NCBI GenBank assembly: GCA_002839375.1
Contig: PGXY01000001.1
Coordinates: 405,948-469,947 of the forward strand
Reading direction: 5' to 3'
Length of the DNA stretch: 64,000 bases
Origin: Spirochaetae bacterium HGW-Spirochaetae-1
GTDB lineage: Bacteria > Spirochaetota > UBA4802 > UBA5550
Below the pieces are notes generated by a model. That model did no database searches. It worked only from the letters and a program-made list of their open reading frames with translations, and was not told the DNA's origin. A program made the translations under genes and the position numbers. Of this stretch, positions 1 through 8,841 are shown one piece after another; position 1 is the first letter of the stretch, and each line of letters starts with the position of its first letter.

Positions 1-1
1 C

Positions 2-1813
2 GCCTACTGCTCAGAACTTGTTAAAAAAGCCGAAGAATTGAAGCTATGGGATGAAAGATACTGGCATGTCCTGATGCATTACCAGAAGAAAAGGTTCGGC
101 CATGTGAGCGTGATCGATGACCCGAAATTTTTTCTTTCACCGCAAGGTAAGAAGAATCCCAGGGCGGAATTGGTGGCAACTATACGCTCCCTTTTTCTGT
201 CCACCGAGAAGGAGGATGAGCATACCGTCTGCCGTTTTATCGCCCGGTATGCCTGGCTCAGGAAGGAATTGAATATCGATGAGAGCAAGCTTCCCATATC
301 CGTATGTGAAAAATACAGCCGGCTCTTGGAATCGATACAGCCCCGGTCCGTGAATCTTATTTTTCCCACATCGCATATAAACAGTCCCGCCTCCATGTTC
401 GGTCATACACTGCTGACCATTGAAACGGCGAATAACAACAAACTCCTGTCTCATGCCATTAATTATTCCGCCATTACCGATGATACTGTCGGGTCGATTT
501 TCACTTTTAAGGGTGTATTCGGTATGTATAAGGGGTATTTTTCCATTCTTCCTTATTACATGAAGATCATGGAGTACGGCGATTTTGACTATCGTGATAT
601 CTGGGAATATGAACTGGACTTTACGCAGGAGGAAGTGGAGCGCCTGGTCATGCATCTCGTGGAGCTTGAAGATGTTTATTCTCACTATTTCTTTTTTGAT
701 GAGAACTGTTCCTTTAATCTTCTATTTCTTCTGGAAGTTGCCCGTCCGTCCCTGAGGCTCACAGATGATTTTAATCTATGGGTAGTTCCCGTGGACACCA
801 TCAGAAAGGTCGAGGCGATCGGTTTAGTAAAAAAAATAAATTATCGTCCCTCGGAAACCACACGTATAAAATATATGTCATCGGCCCTTGATGATAAAAA
901 GCAGATCGAGGCAAAAAAACTGGCCCTGGGCAAATTGGATTCCAGTGCCGGTGTCCTGGAGAAATATTCCCGTGAAGACAGGATTCGAATCATAGACCTG
1001 GCCTCGGAATATATCAAGTTTCTATTTTCCCGTGGCAAAATTTCCCAGGCGGACTATAGAAAGAGGTTTCGTGCCGTGCTGGGGCTCCGCAGCGAGCTGT
1101 CAAATGAAACGGTGGAATATAACTATCCCGTGCCGGAGAATCCCCTGAGGGGGCATGAGTCGACGCGGGCGAGCCTCTGGGGCGGGTTTTACGGTTCGAG
1201 AAAATACATGGATCTGGAATTCCGTCCCGCCTATCATGAGTTTCTTGATTCTGACCGGGGATACGTGGAAAGCGGGCAGATCGTTTTCGGGAAAGTATCC
1301 TGCCGTTACTATCCCGAGGAAAACAAGTTCCAGTTTCAGCGTTTCGATATCCTCGATGTTGTTGCCCTGGCCCCCATGACACGCTTTTTTAAATCATTTT
1401 CATGGAAAGCTCAGACAGGGCTTGTTCAGAAATATTTTGACGACGATGAACACCTGGCATACCGGCTGGATCTCGGCGCGGGAGGCTCTGTGCGGCCCTG
1501 GCCCGGCAGCATGATCTATCTTCTGGGTGAAACATCATATAACATGAGCACGCATTATCGCGATTTTGTCGACCTGGGATTCGGCGGGACCCTGGGCATG
1601 TACCAGAAAATAGTCTCATTCTGGAAGATGCATTTCTATGCACGGGATATCTATAACTTGGTGGAGGATTTCAATAATAAACTGGAACTGGGTGCTGCCC
1701 AGCAGGTTCATTTTACCGTCAATACGGCAATGGAGGTAACCTTTGCGGCCTATACACATGAGTTCAGGAACTGGGAAAAGGAGCTCCGGGTGGGGCTTCA
1801 TATCTTTTTTTAA
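2..1813 (+). CDS. DUF4105 (Lnb N-terminal periplasmic-type) protein, 5' partial
   Basis: The reading frame is open to the left window edge, so the true start and any signal peptide lie outside; an internal TTG at 38 is not the start. Visible parts resemble DUF4105 proteins: a block around PTSHINSPASMFGHTLL (about residue 125), an acidic segment with DIWEYELDF, and FFFDENCSFNLL, whose Cys and the earlier His are the expected conserved residues of this presumed cysteine-peptidase-like fold. The C-terminal third is rich in alternating hydrophobic and aromatic strands and ends in HIFF, which suggests an outer-membrane barrel-like or surface region. Family function is not established. The next gene overlaps its 3' end. 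Identification from motifs only. Confidence 0.75.
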   Translation, partial: AYCSELVKKAEELKLWDERYWHVLMHYQKKRFGHVSVIDDPKFFLSPQGKKNPRAELVATIRSLFLSTEKEDEHTVCRFIARYAWLRKELNIDESKLPISVCEKYSRLLESIQPRSVNLIFPTSHINSPASMFGHTLLTIETANNNKLLSHAINYSAITDDTVGSIFTFKGVFGMYKGYFSILPYYMKIMEYGDFDYRDIWEYELDFTQEEVERLVMHLVELEDVYSHYFFFDENCSFNLLFLLEVARPSLRLTDDFNLWVVPVDTIRKVEAIGLVKKINYRPSETTRIKYMSSALDDKKQIEAKKLALGKLDSSAGVLEKYSREDRIRIIDLASEYIKFLFSRGKISQADYRKRFRAVLGLRSELSNETVEYNYPVPENPLRGHESTRASLWGGFYGSRKYMDLEFRPAYHEFLDSDRGYVESGQIVFGKVSCRYYPEENKFQFQRFDILDVVALAPMTRFFKSFSWKAQTGLVQKYFDDDEHLAYRLDLGAGGSVRPWPGSMIYLLGETSYNMSTHYRDFVDLGFGGTLGMYQKIVSFWKMHFYARDIYNLVEDFNNKLELGAAQQVHFTVNTAMEVTFAAYTHEFRNWEKELRVGLHIFF

Positions 1814-2399
1814 GGCCCACACTGTCGCGGCACCGGTTTTCATCGCTGCGGTATGTCTTGTGGCGGCTAGCCCCCTGCATCCCGGGGAATCGCTCGTTCC
1901 ATATGAGGTTCCCCGGCTGGCTCTTAAGCACCTGGCAGACAGCACCGTGGACCCCTGTCCTGTCTGTGTTGAAAAATTGAAAAAGAGAGCATTCAAGGCC
2001 CTGGATAAAAGCTTCCCGGCCGGAGCCGTGGTGTGTTTTGACGATGCATGTCCCCTGGTGAAGACGAAGGATTGTGGAAGAAATGAACTGGTCCCGGCAT
2101 GTTCCCGGGTGCGCGAGGAGTACCGGGGCAGGGAGGAACAGTTGCTGCAGTTTCCCCTTATGCTGTTCCGTTTCCATACCAGGGCATATAATCTTGTGGG
2201 CATCGGGGATAAGGATTATTCATCCGATACGGACGGACAGACCATCGAAAAACTGAAAACCGGTTCTTCCTTTACGGGGAAGCTTCGCATAATTTCTTAT
2301 GAATACGGTGACGGCGCTTCGTTCAATTATTCAGCTCAGAGAAATGTCGTGATCATCCACTGCCAGCTCCTGGATATTATTAAAATAGTAAAAAAATAA
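1758..2399 (+). CDS. exported Cys-containing protein of unknown function
   Basis: A 213-residue protein that I do not recognise. After a basic N-terminus there is a hydrophobic stretch (VAAPVFIAAVCLVAASP) that fits a signal peptide or N-anchor. The mature part carries a CPVC motif followed by a CFDDAC motif and one more Cys, so disulfides or metal binding are possible. The start is uncertain: ATG 1758 is used here, and TTG 1743 is in frame. Either choice overlaps the upstream DUF4105 gene by more than 50 nt, which suggests translational coupling and a shared envelope role. Confidence 0.55.
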   Translation: MSSGTGKRSSGWGFISFFKAHTVAAPVFIAAVCLVAASPLHPGESLVPYEVPRLALKHLADSTVDPCPVCVEKLKKRAFKALDKSFPAGAVVCFDDACPLVKTKDCGRNELVPACSRVREEYRGREEQLLQFPLMLFRFHTRAYNLVGIGDKDYSSDTDGQTIEKLKTGSSFTGKLRIISYEYGDGASFNYSAQRNVVIIHCQLLDIIKIVKK

Positions 2400-2481
2400 T
2401 TGATTTTCAGATACTAATCTGCTATCCGTTAAGGCTGCTTGCAGCGTATATCTTCTTAACAGTATTTATCCAGACCGAACT

Positions 2482-3255
2482 ATGCAGATTGAAAAAAAAT
2501 CCCATGCCCTGTATAAGGGGAGAGTCGTTGTTGTGATTGCTGCCCTGATCATTGCTGCCTTGCCTTCCTGTAAAAAAGACAATGCGGCAATTCTCCTGGA
2601 ACAGAAAGAGCAAGCCGGTGAGGCCCGAATCAACGTGGAACTGCACAGGCTTGAGAAGGAATTGTCGACGGCGGCGGAGCCCGGTGAGAAATGCCGTCTC
2701 CTGGAAAAGATTGCCGGGATTCATTTTCGAAAGGGTGATGTTGCTTCCGCCATGGATGCGGCGCGATCGGGACTGAAAATAAATGATAACAATAGTGTAT
2801 TGCATTTCGTTATGGGGAAATCATATCTCGCGTCCTGCCGATACCGCGAGGCCGAGATGGAGCTGCGGAAAGCCCTGGACATGGACCCGGCTCTGGACAA
2901 GGCGCACTTTGAACTGGGGAACTGCCTGTACCTGAAAGGTGATTTGAATGGAGCGGTCCGCGAATATGGCACCTGCCTTGCCGGCGATACGGCACACGGC
3001 GAGGCCTTCAATAATCTGGGCATCATGTATGTACGCCTGGGAAAATTCAGGGAAGCCGAAACCATGTTTGAAAACGCCATCGCGGCCCGTAACCCCTTCC
3101 CGCGGGCCCGCAAAAACCTGGCCATCCTCTATGAAAAAAATCTGAAGAACAGGGTAAAGGCCCTTGAACAGTACCGCCTGTACCGCGACACGCTTTCCGA
3201 TGAATATGAGCGCCGTATAATATCCCTGTGGATGTCGGACCTGGGAGGCCGGTAG
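2482..3255 (+). CDS. TPR-repeat lipoprotein
   Basis: A 257-residue protein. A hydrophobic leader ends in the lipobox ALPSC, so it should be lipidated at Cys30 or nearby and anchored in the envelope. The rest is helical with at least three tetratricopeptide repeats; typical TPR positions are visible in SYLASCRYREAEMELRKALD, FELGNCLYLKGDLNGAVREY and NNLGIMYVRLGKFREAETMF. TPR lipoproteins usually scaffold envelope complexes. Its stop codon touches the start of the CsgG-like gene, so the two are almost certainly co-transcribed and may form one assembly. Confidence 0.8.
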   Translation: MQIEKKSHALYKGRVVVVIAALIIAALPSCKKDNAAILLEQKEQAGEARINVELHRLEKELSTAAEPGEKCRLLEKIAGIHFRKGDVASAMDAARSGLKINDNNSVLHFVMGKSYLASCRYREAEMELRKALDMDPALDKAHFELGNCLYLKGDLNGAVREYGTCLAGDTAHGEAFNNLGIMYVRLGKFREAETMFENAIAARNPFPRARKNLAILYEKNLKNRVKALEQYRLYRDTLSDEYERRIISLWMSDLGGR

Positions 3256-4497
3256 ATGAAAAAAATTGCAGCGGCGGTTTTGCTGCTCGTCATGGGCGCT
3301 GTTTTTCATGGATGGACCGAGGCACCGAAACATGGTATAGCCGTGGCTCCCTTTGACAATCCTTTCTGTGAAGCCGTTGAAAAGCAGTGTGTCAGCTTTG
3401 CCGCCACCCTGGAAAAAAAATTTCCTTTAATAGACATCTTCAGCCTCAGGAAGGCCGGTGCCGTGGTGGATTATCTGAAAAACCTGGCCCTTATGCAGGC
3501 CGGTATCCTCTCCGATAGAAGCCTGGCTTCGGATATGAAAAATCTGAGCATCGAATACATAACCGTGGGCACTATTTCGGTTTTTGACGGCAGGTACGAG
3601 GTCGATGAAAGAGTTGTGAATATTGATACCTGGGAGGTCGTTCAGACCTGCGGGGTTTCAACCGACAGCATGGATTATGCCGTTGAGGCCATATGTTACG
3701 ATATGAAAGAAGCTTTGCGGGGCCCCCTGACGGGAAAGGGAGGATCGACAAGGCCCGTACTGTCGATTCGACGCTTTACCGGCCAGGGCGGAGCCGGCGA
3801 AGGGAGCGCCTACGGCGACGCCATGGCGGAGATGATCAATACGGGCCTGGGCAGGGTCGGTGATATCGCCCTTATTGAGCGCAAATTTTCCGGGGCCCTG
3901 GTCATGGAAAAAGAACTTGAAATGGCCGGCATTGTCGAACACGGGAAGGTCCTTTCAGCATTCCGGGACAGGGGAATCGGGTACTCCGTTTCAGGTGAGA
4001 TCCGCATCTTTCCCGATGTGATCTGCGTAACCTACAGGGTCAACAACACGAACTGCGGCGCCCCTGTGTCCATGGGGTATCATGAAATAGCGACAAGCAG
4101 GGCCTTCCGGCCCCTGGCTGAACGAATAACAGACGATATACGCAATATACTGGTGAAGAAGATGGGTACCCTGTCCCTGGATATACTGCCCGCCGACGCC
4201 CGGGTCTATGTAGATAATGTACTGTATGATTTTCGGGATTCATTTCCTCTCGAGGCAGGGAGTCATGTCCTCGCGATAGAGCGCGATGGATACGAGAATG
4301 TGGAGGAGCGCATATCCATCACGGCCGGAAACGTTGAGAGCCGTCAGTTCAGGCTGAAGCGGGACGGGCAGGGGAAAGACTCTCCGGGCAGGAGCGGATT
4401 CGGAAACGGTAAAACTGAATGGGAAAGGCGGGTCTGGGGAGAGTACGAAAAACGGAAGGATGTCGGGAAACCTTCCGGCAACGGGCGCGTTCTCTGA
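3256..4497 (+). CDS. CsgG-like exported protein with C-terminal PEGA domain
   Basis: A 413-residue protein with a signal peptide (AAAVLLLVMGAVFHGW). Two successive regions look like the nucleotide-binding-like alpha/beta fold of CsgG/FlgO/TolB-N relatives: GIAVAPFDNPF near residue 28 and PVLSIRRFTGQGGAGEGSAY near 170, the latter followed by ALIERKF, a common CsgG-family phrase. Residues of about 300-365 form a PEGA domain (LSLDILPADARVYVDN ... LEAGSHVLAIERDGYE), a beta-sandwich common in surface proteins. A charged, low-complexity tail follows. It starts directly after the stop of the TPR lipoprotein. It is probably periplasmic or outer-membrane associated; no pore-forming role can be shown from sequence. 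Confidence 0.7.
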   Translation: MKKIAAAVLLLVMGAVFHGWTEAPKHGIAVAPFDNPFCEAVEKQCVSFAATLEKKFPLIDIFSLRKAGAVVDYLKNLALMQAGILSDRSLASDMKNLSIEYITVGTISVFDGRYEVDERVVNIDTWEVVQTCGVSTDSMDYAVEAICYDMKEALRGPLTGKGGSTRPVLSIRRFTGQGGAGEGSAYGDAMAEMINTGLGRVGDIALIERKFSGALVMEKELEMAGIVEHGKVLSAFRDRGIGYSVSGEIRIFPDVICVTYRVNNTNCGAPVSMGYHEIATSRAFRPLAERITDDIRNILVKKMGTLSLDILPADARVYVDNVLYDFRDSFPLEAGSHVLAIERDGYENVEERISITAGNVESRQFRLKRDGQGKDSPGRSGFGNGKTEWERRVWGEYEKRKDVGKPSGNGRVL

Positions 4498-4664
4498 CCG
4501 GGGGAAGGTATATCGGCAATTACTGTCGAAGGCTTGTAGTTGTATCGCAATCAGCCAGGAAAGGATTTCCAACGGTGATTCATGCATGTGTTGCCTGGTA
4601 GCTGTCACGAAAGAGGAAATAACAGGCAGAGGATGATTCAAAATAAAGAATACGGGGAGGAGTT

Positions 4665-5342
4665 ATGAAGTGTCCTATGCGTAAAAGTGTATTATTACTG
4701 GTGCTTATGGCGATAACAGCGGGAATCACGGGCTGCAGTCATGCCGGACATACGAATAAGTTTTCAATTGTAGACGGTACTGCAAAGATAAAAGAGGGAA
4801 CCATTGCGGTCATCGCCGGTTCCGGTGATGAAAAGGACATCAAGCTGGCAAGGGAAATTACACGGTTGTTGAAAGAGAGAACGGCCTTTAAAGTCATGGA
4901 GCAGAAGGAGATAGAGGAAAGGATACCGCTCTATCCCGGTTACTTCATTGAAAAGCAGGGCGTTGAAACAGATAACTGGTCCATCAGCGGCAATTACCTT
5001 TCGGAAAACAACCAGGCAGCTGTCAATAAAATCCAGGAATCATTGAAGACGCAGTATGTGATAGTCGTGTGGACTGAACGATTGGGATTTGTCGTAGGAA
5101 CGGGATGTTCATTCACGGCGCCCTTTGGTCTTATGGGAGGTGATTTTTTCCGCATAATGATTCCCGTGAGGCTCGTTGCCTATCCGCAGAAGAAGGTTGT
5201 TGCCCACTGCAATACCGTTTATGAGAGCTATTATTCCCAGTTCAGGCCCTTTAACAGTTCCATTGACAAGCTCCTGGTTTCCGCAGCCGAGGAAACGGTA
5301 AAAAATTTTCAGGCGGTCCTGGAAACGGGACAGGCCAAATAA
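4665..5342 (+). CDS. lipoprotein, first of a tandem paralogous pair
   Basis: A 225-residue protein with a strong ribosome-binding site (GGGGAGGAG) and a lipobox GITGC at residues 20-24. The segment GTIAVIAGSGDEKDIKLARE followed by RTAFKVMEQKEIEERIPLYP resembles the first half of CsgG/TolB-N-type folds. The next gene has the same order of blocks (SIAVISG..., FKVLSQKDI..., YYP), so the two arose by duplication. A late segment FTAPFGLMGGDFFRIMIPV is hydrophobic. Function unknown; the location next to a CsgG-like protein suggests an envelope complex. Confidence 0.7.
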   Translation: MKCPMRKSVLLLVLMAITAGITGCSHAGHTNKFSIVDGTAKIKEGTIAVIAGSGDEKDIKLAREITRLLKERTAFKVMEQKEIEERIPLYPGYFIEKQGVETDNWSISGNYLSENNQAAVNKIQESLKTQYVIVVWTERLGFVVGTGCSFTAPFGLMGGDFFRIMIPVRLVAYPQKKVVAHCNTVYESYYSQFRPFNSSIDKLLVSAAEETVKNFQAVLETGQAK

Positions 5343-5359
5343 TAAATAAGGAGAGAACC

Positions 5360-5974
5360 ATGTATCGATATAGATTACATATAGTACTGACAGTACTGCT
5401 GCTGGTTTCATTAACATCCTGTATGAAGACCTTTACTTTGAAGGAAAAGGACATGAAGCTCGAAGGAGGCTCCATTGCTGTTATCTCGGGACTCAACCAC
5501 GAGGCGAATCTGTCTATGGCCATTTTGGTCACTGATGAACTGCAGAAAAATTCCCGCTTCAAGGTTTTGAGCCAGAAGGATATCGCCGGTGCTCTTCCCT
5601 ATTATCCCGTGCGCATACAGGGGCCCTGGACCAGGGCTTATGTGCAAATTGATGAGGACTACACGCAGACCGATATCGAGAAAATAAAAAAAATGCAGAA
5701 AAGGCTGGGCGTGAAGTATATCTATGTGCTGTGGATGCCGGCCAGCATCAGCTGGGGCGGTAGCGGCAGCGATGTGGATGAGCTTCACGCTATTTCACAA
5801 CTCTTTATGTTTCCCGGGGGGAAGGAAATCGGCAATGGCGAGTTTGTCATGAGACTGTTCACGGGAGGCCTGGTAATTGGCCAGAGCGCAAAGTCCAAAA
5901 AGGAACTCATGGAACAGTTTGCACAAAAAATATCGACAGACATCGTGACGCAGATGAATATGCAGAAAAAATAG
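5360..5974 (+). CDS. lipoprotein, second of a tandem paralogous pair
   Basis: A 204-residue protein with RBS AAGGAGAGAA and lipobox SLTSC. It is a diverged paralogue of the preceding lipoprotein: both share an I-A-V-I-x-G strand, an F-K-V-x-x-Q-K-[DE]-I block, a YP pair and a Y-[IV]-x-V-[LV]-W strand in the same order. The middle contains a Gly/Ser-rich turn (SISWGGSGSD). It lies 17 nt after its sibling, so the pair is probably one transcript and may form a heteromer. It runs convergent to the beta-barrel gene 24 nt downstream, with no obvious hairpin between them. Confidence 0.7.
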   Translation: MYRYRLHIVLTVLLLVSLTSCMKTFTLKEKDMKLEGGSIAVISGLNHEANLSMAILVTDELQKNSRFKVLSQKDIAGALPYYPVRIQGPWTRAYVQIDEDYTQTDIEKIKKMQKRLGVKYIYVLWMPASISWGGSGSDVDELHAISQLFMFPGGKEIGNGEFVMRLFTGGLVIGQSAKSKKELMEQFAQKISTDIVTQMNMQKK

Positions 5975-5998
5975 AGGTTACAGCACAGGCAGGGTAAA

Positions 5999-6748
5999 TC
6001 AAAATTTCACGCCGATGGTAAAGTAGGGAATGCCCAGAGGCGTATACTTCCATGTCTCCCGGAGATATTCTTTGAAGGCCGGGAAGCAGAACCCGAAGTC
6101 GCCAAATACTGTTTCCCCCGCAACGCGCAGGCCGTACAGGATAAACCAGTATTTTCCCGTCATATCGGCACTGCCTGCAGTGCCGATTACCGTTGCAGCT
6201 TCAGCCAGGAAGGACCAGGTGCCGTTGATGGAATAGCGATATCCCGCATTCGGTATTATCAAAGCGCCGTTGCTAAAATCGAGACCATAATCTTTTTCGT
6301 GCAGTGCCACCGCGGCTATGGTGGTGTTGATATTAAAGAGATGACGGCCATAGGTTCCCGTGGCTGCAAGGTGTCCGCCGGCCATGAATAAATAATACTG
6401 TTCGGGATTGTCGATATAGGGGCCGATGATGCCCGTGATGGCACCGCCGCCCACGGACCAGTGTTCGCTGATCCGGGTGTTCAGGGTTATATGGGGAAAG
6501 GCGCCGATAACGTAAAAGGGGAGGTTCACATAAGCCCCGGCCGTCAGGTTTTCATTAAAGCTGTACTGTATGTCCCAGAGCCCGGCCGCGTATCCCGTTG
6601 CGCTCAGTTCACCCTTGTCGGGACTCAGGGCCGTGGAACTGAAGATGATACGGTCACGGGTATTGGTGACGATTTCTGCGGCAACGCCGTGGAACTCCAT
6701 GACTGCGGTCAGCATCACCGGCAAAATGAGGTATAATCCCTTTCCCAT
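5999..6748 (-). CDS. predicted outer-membrane beta-barrel protein
   Basis: A 249-residue protein with a signal peptide ending near VAA. The mature sequence alternates polar and hydrophobic residues in short strands (WDIQYSFNENLTAGAYVNLP, HWSVGGGAITGIIG, YWFILYGLRVAGE) and ends in Phe (GVKF), the usual C-terminal signal for outer-membrane barrels. A good RBS (AAGGGAGA) precedes ATG 6748. I do not recognise the family. It is monocistronic and convergent with the lipoprotein pair. Confidence 0.6.
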   Translation of the reverse strand: MGKGLYLILPVMLTAVMEFHGVAAEIVTNTRDRIIFSSTALSPDKGELSATGYAAGLWDIQYSFNENLTAGAYVNLPFYVIGAFPHITLNTRISEHWSVGGGAITGIIGPYIDNPEQYYLFMAGGHLAATGTYGRHLFNINTTIAAVALHEKDYGLDFSNGALIIPNAGYRYSINGTWSFLAEAATVIGTAGSADMTGKYWFILYGLRVAGETVFGDFGFCFPAFKEYLRETWKYTPLGIPYFTIGVKF

Positions 6749-7021
6749 GAGCCATTCTCCCTTTTAAATTAAATTCAGCACACAGTAATAGAAGGGAATC
6801 TGTTTCTGTCAAGTTTTAAAGCTCTATTATGGAACAAATATAGTAAATTAGGGAAATATGGATTACAGTATCTTACAAAAACTTACAAATTGTATCTTCA
6901 CTTGTATATTTCATTTGACAATATAACTTTAGCTCATGAATTGAAAGGATAGATGAAACCAGGGAAACAGGATATGTTTTTCTGAAGTTATGCTATCATC
7001 ATTATCAATCCGTGAGGTCTC
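6749..7021. promoter_or_regulatory. divergent A+T-rich intergenic region
   Basis: This 273-nt gap separates the barrel gene (leftward) from the ABC cassette (rightward) and must hold both promoters. TTGACA at 6915-6920 is the clearest -35-like word on the plus strand, but no good -10 follows at 16-18 nt. I see no riboswitch signature and no clear iron box. Confidence 0.35.
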
Positions 7022-7813
7022 ATGAATGTGGACTGCCGTTTATCGGTGCAGGATCTCAGCTTTTCCTATGGCAGCACCTCTATTCTGAAGGGAATTTCCT
7101 TTGAAACGGGCGGGGGAAGCCTCTGTGCTCTTCTGGGGCCCAATGGTTCAGGGAAGACCACCCTTCTTAAGTGTATCTGCGGCATTCTGACGATGGGAAG
7201 CGGCGCCGTTGCCATAGGCGGCGAGAATACGGCCGTCATGAACCGCAGCAGAAGATCGGCCGTGATCGCCATGGTCCCCCAGCAGGTCCATGTGCTCTTT
7301 CCCTATACGGTGCTCCAGATGATTCTCATGGCCCGTGTAGGCCAGTACGGCAGAATGTGGACCCCGGGCACGCGCGACCACGCTGAGGCGATGCGGATCC
7401 TTGCGGAGGTTAATATCCCCCATCTGGGGCATCGGGTCTTTAATGAACTGAGCGGCGGTGAGCAGCAGATGGTGCTCCTGGCCAGGGCCCTGTATCAGGA
7501 GCCTCGCGTCCTCCTTCTTGACGAGCCCACCTCGCACCTTGATTTCAGGAATCAGTATGCCGTCATGGATCGTATCGCCGGTATTACCAGGGAGAAGGGG
7601 ATTATATCGCTCATATCCATGCACGATCCGAACCTGGCGGCGCGATACTGCCGGCGCATGATTCTGCTCCGGTCGGGATCGGTTGTGGGGCAGGGGGGCC
7701 GCGAGGATGTTTTCAATGCCGAATTTCTGGGAAGACTCTACGGACTTTCCCTTACTATCGAAAGAACAACGGGCGGTCACAGGATCGTTTTTCCCATGGA
7801 GGAGACGATGTGA
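7022..7813 (+). CDS. ABC importer ATPase (FecE/BtuD family)
   Basis: A 263-residue cytoplasmic ATPase. Walker A is GPNGSGKTT (about residue 39), the signature is LSGGEQQ, and Walker B is VLLLDEPTSHLD, with the switch His in SMHDPN. Sequence type and length fit ATPases of siderophore, haem or cobalamin importers. The next gene overlaps its stop in a GTGA arrangement, so ATPase, binding protein and permease are translationally coupled. Substrate cannot be read from the ATPase. Confidence 0.93.
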   Translation: MNVDCRLSVQDLSFSYGSTSILKGISFETGGGSLCALLGPNGSGKTTLLKCICGILTMGSGAVAIGGENTAVMNRSRRSAVIAMVPQQVHVLFPYTVLQMILMARVGQYGRMWTPGTRDHAEAMRILAEVNIPHLGHRVFNELSGGEQQMVLLARALYQEPRVLLLDEPTSHLDFRNQYAVMDRIAGITREKGIISLISMHDPNLAARYCRRMILLRSGSVVGQGGREDVFNAEFLGRLYGLSLTIERTTGGHRIVFPMEETM

Positions 7814-8841
7814 AAAAAATAACGGTATTCTTGTGCTGGTTCCTGTTAATGTTCTTTTTTACGGCATGCGGATATTCCGATAGAGGAGATGCCGGCAGGG
7901 GCCGCACCGTGATTGACGACCTGGGACATGAGGTGCGGCTTCCCGGGAAAATCGACCGCATCGCCACCAACTACGGCATTGCCGCCCACATGGTCATCGC
8001 TCTGGGAGCGGGCCATCGCCTTGTTGCCCTGGACACCTATTCCCGGGACAACAGTTTTTACCATGAGGTCGTTCCGGCCATAAAGGAGCTGCCACAGGCA
8101 GGCCTCCCTTTTGACGCAGACCCGGAGATAATCCTGAAAAGCAGACCCGATATCGTTCTCACCATGGGAAGAATGGGTGACGGCGGACTCCGTCTCTCCC
8201 GGTACGGCATAACGGCTTACGCGGTAAAGGCCGAGACCATTGAGTCTCTTCCCGAATCCATGCTGAGGCTCGGCTCTGTCCTGGGATGCGGGGAGAAGGC
8301 CAGCCGGTTTTCCCGTTACTACAATGATAAGATTAAAATGATCCGACGACGTCTCAAGGGAATAGCTGAAAAGGAGCGCCCCCTGGTGTATCTCACGGGC
8401 CCCATGGGTCTTTTTTCCACCTGTTCGGGCGAGATGATGCAGCACCATATTATTGAACTGTGTGGCGGGAGAAACGCCGGTGGAGCCCTGCGGGGGATGG
8501 GCAGCGGTCATGGATGGACCAGTGTTTCCATGGAGCTGGTCATAGCATGGAATCCCGGGGTAATCCTCATTATAAAGCTGTCCCCCGTAAGGGTGAAGGA
8601 GGTGACGGCTCAGCCCGAGCTTGCCGGTGTGGATGCCGTGAAACATAAACGGGTATACGAGTACCCGAGCCGGCTCTATCCCTGGGATTATCCGTCGCCG
8701 CAAACCATACTGGGCATGCTGTGGCTGGCGAAAAAACTGCATCCCCGGCTTTTTGACGACATCAATGTTCAGCGGGAAGCCGATGACTTTTTTACCGTTT
8801 TTTACGGTAAGAGTTTTTCTGCCATGGGGGGAAGTCTGTGA
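7810..8841 (+). CDS. ABC importer substrate-binding lipoprotein (FecB/BtuF family)
   Basis: A 343-residue protein starting at GTG 7810. The leader ends in lipobox FFTAC, giving a lipid anchor. The mature part opens with TVIDDLGHEVRLPGKIDRIA, the standard entry of the Peripla_BP_2 (class III) family that binds ferric siderophores, haem or corrinoids, and contains the usual mid-helix and DPEIILKSRPDIVL block. A second binding protein occurs at the end of the same cassette (12027-13115), which is unusual. Both ends overlap neighbours by 4 nt. Confidence 0.9.
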   Translation: MKKITVFLCWFLLMFFFTACGYSDRGDAGRGRTVIDDLGHEVRLPGKIDRIATNYGIAAHMVIALGAGHRLVALDTYSRDNSFYHEVVPAIKELPQAGLPFDADPEIILKSRPDIVLTMGRMGDGGLRLSRYGITAYAVKAETIESLPESMLRLGSVLGCGEKASRFSRYYNDKIKMIRRRLKGIAEKERPLVYLTGPMGLFSTCSGEMMQHHIIELCGGRNAGGALRGMGSGHGWTSVSMELVIAWNPGVILIIKLSPVRVKEVTAQPELAGVDAVKHKRVYEYPSRLYPWDYPSPQTILGMLWLAKKLHPRLFDDINVQREADDFFTVFYGKSFSAMGGSL

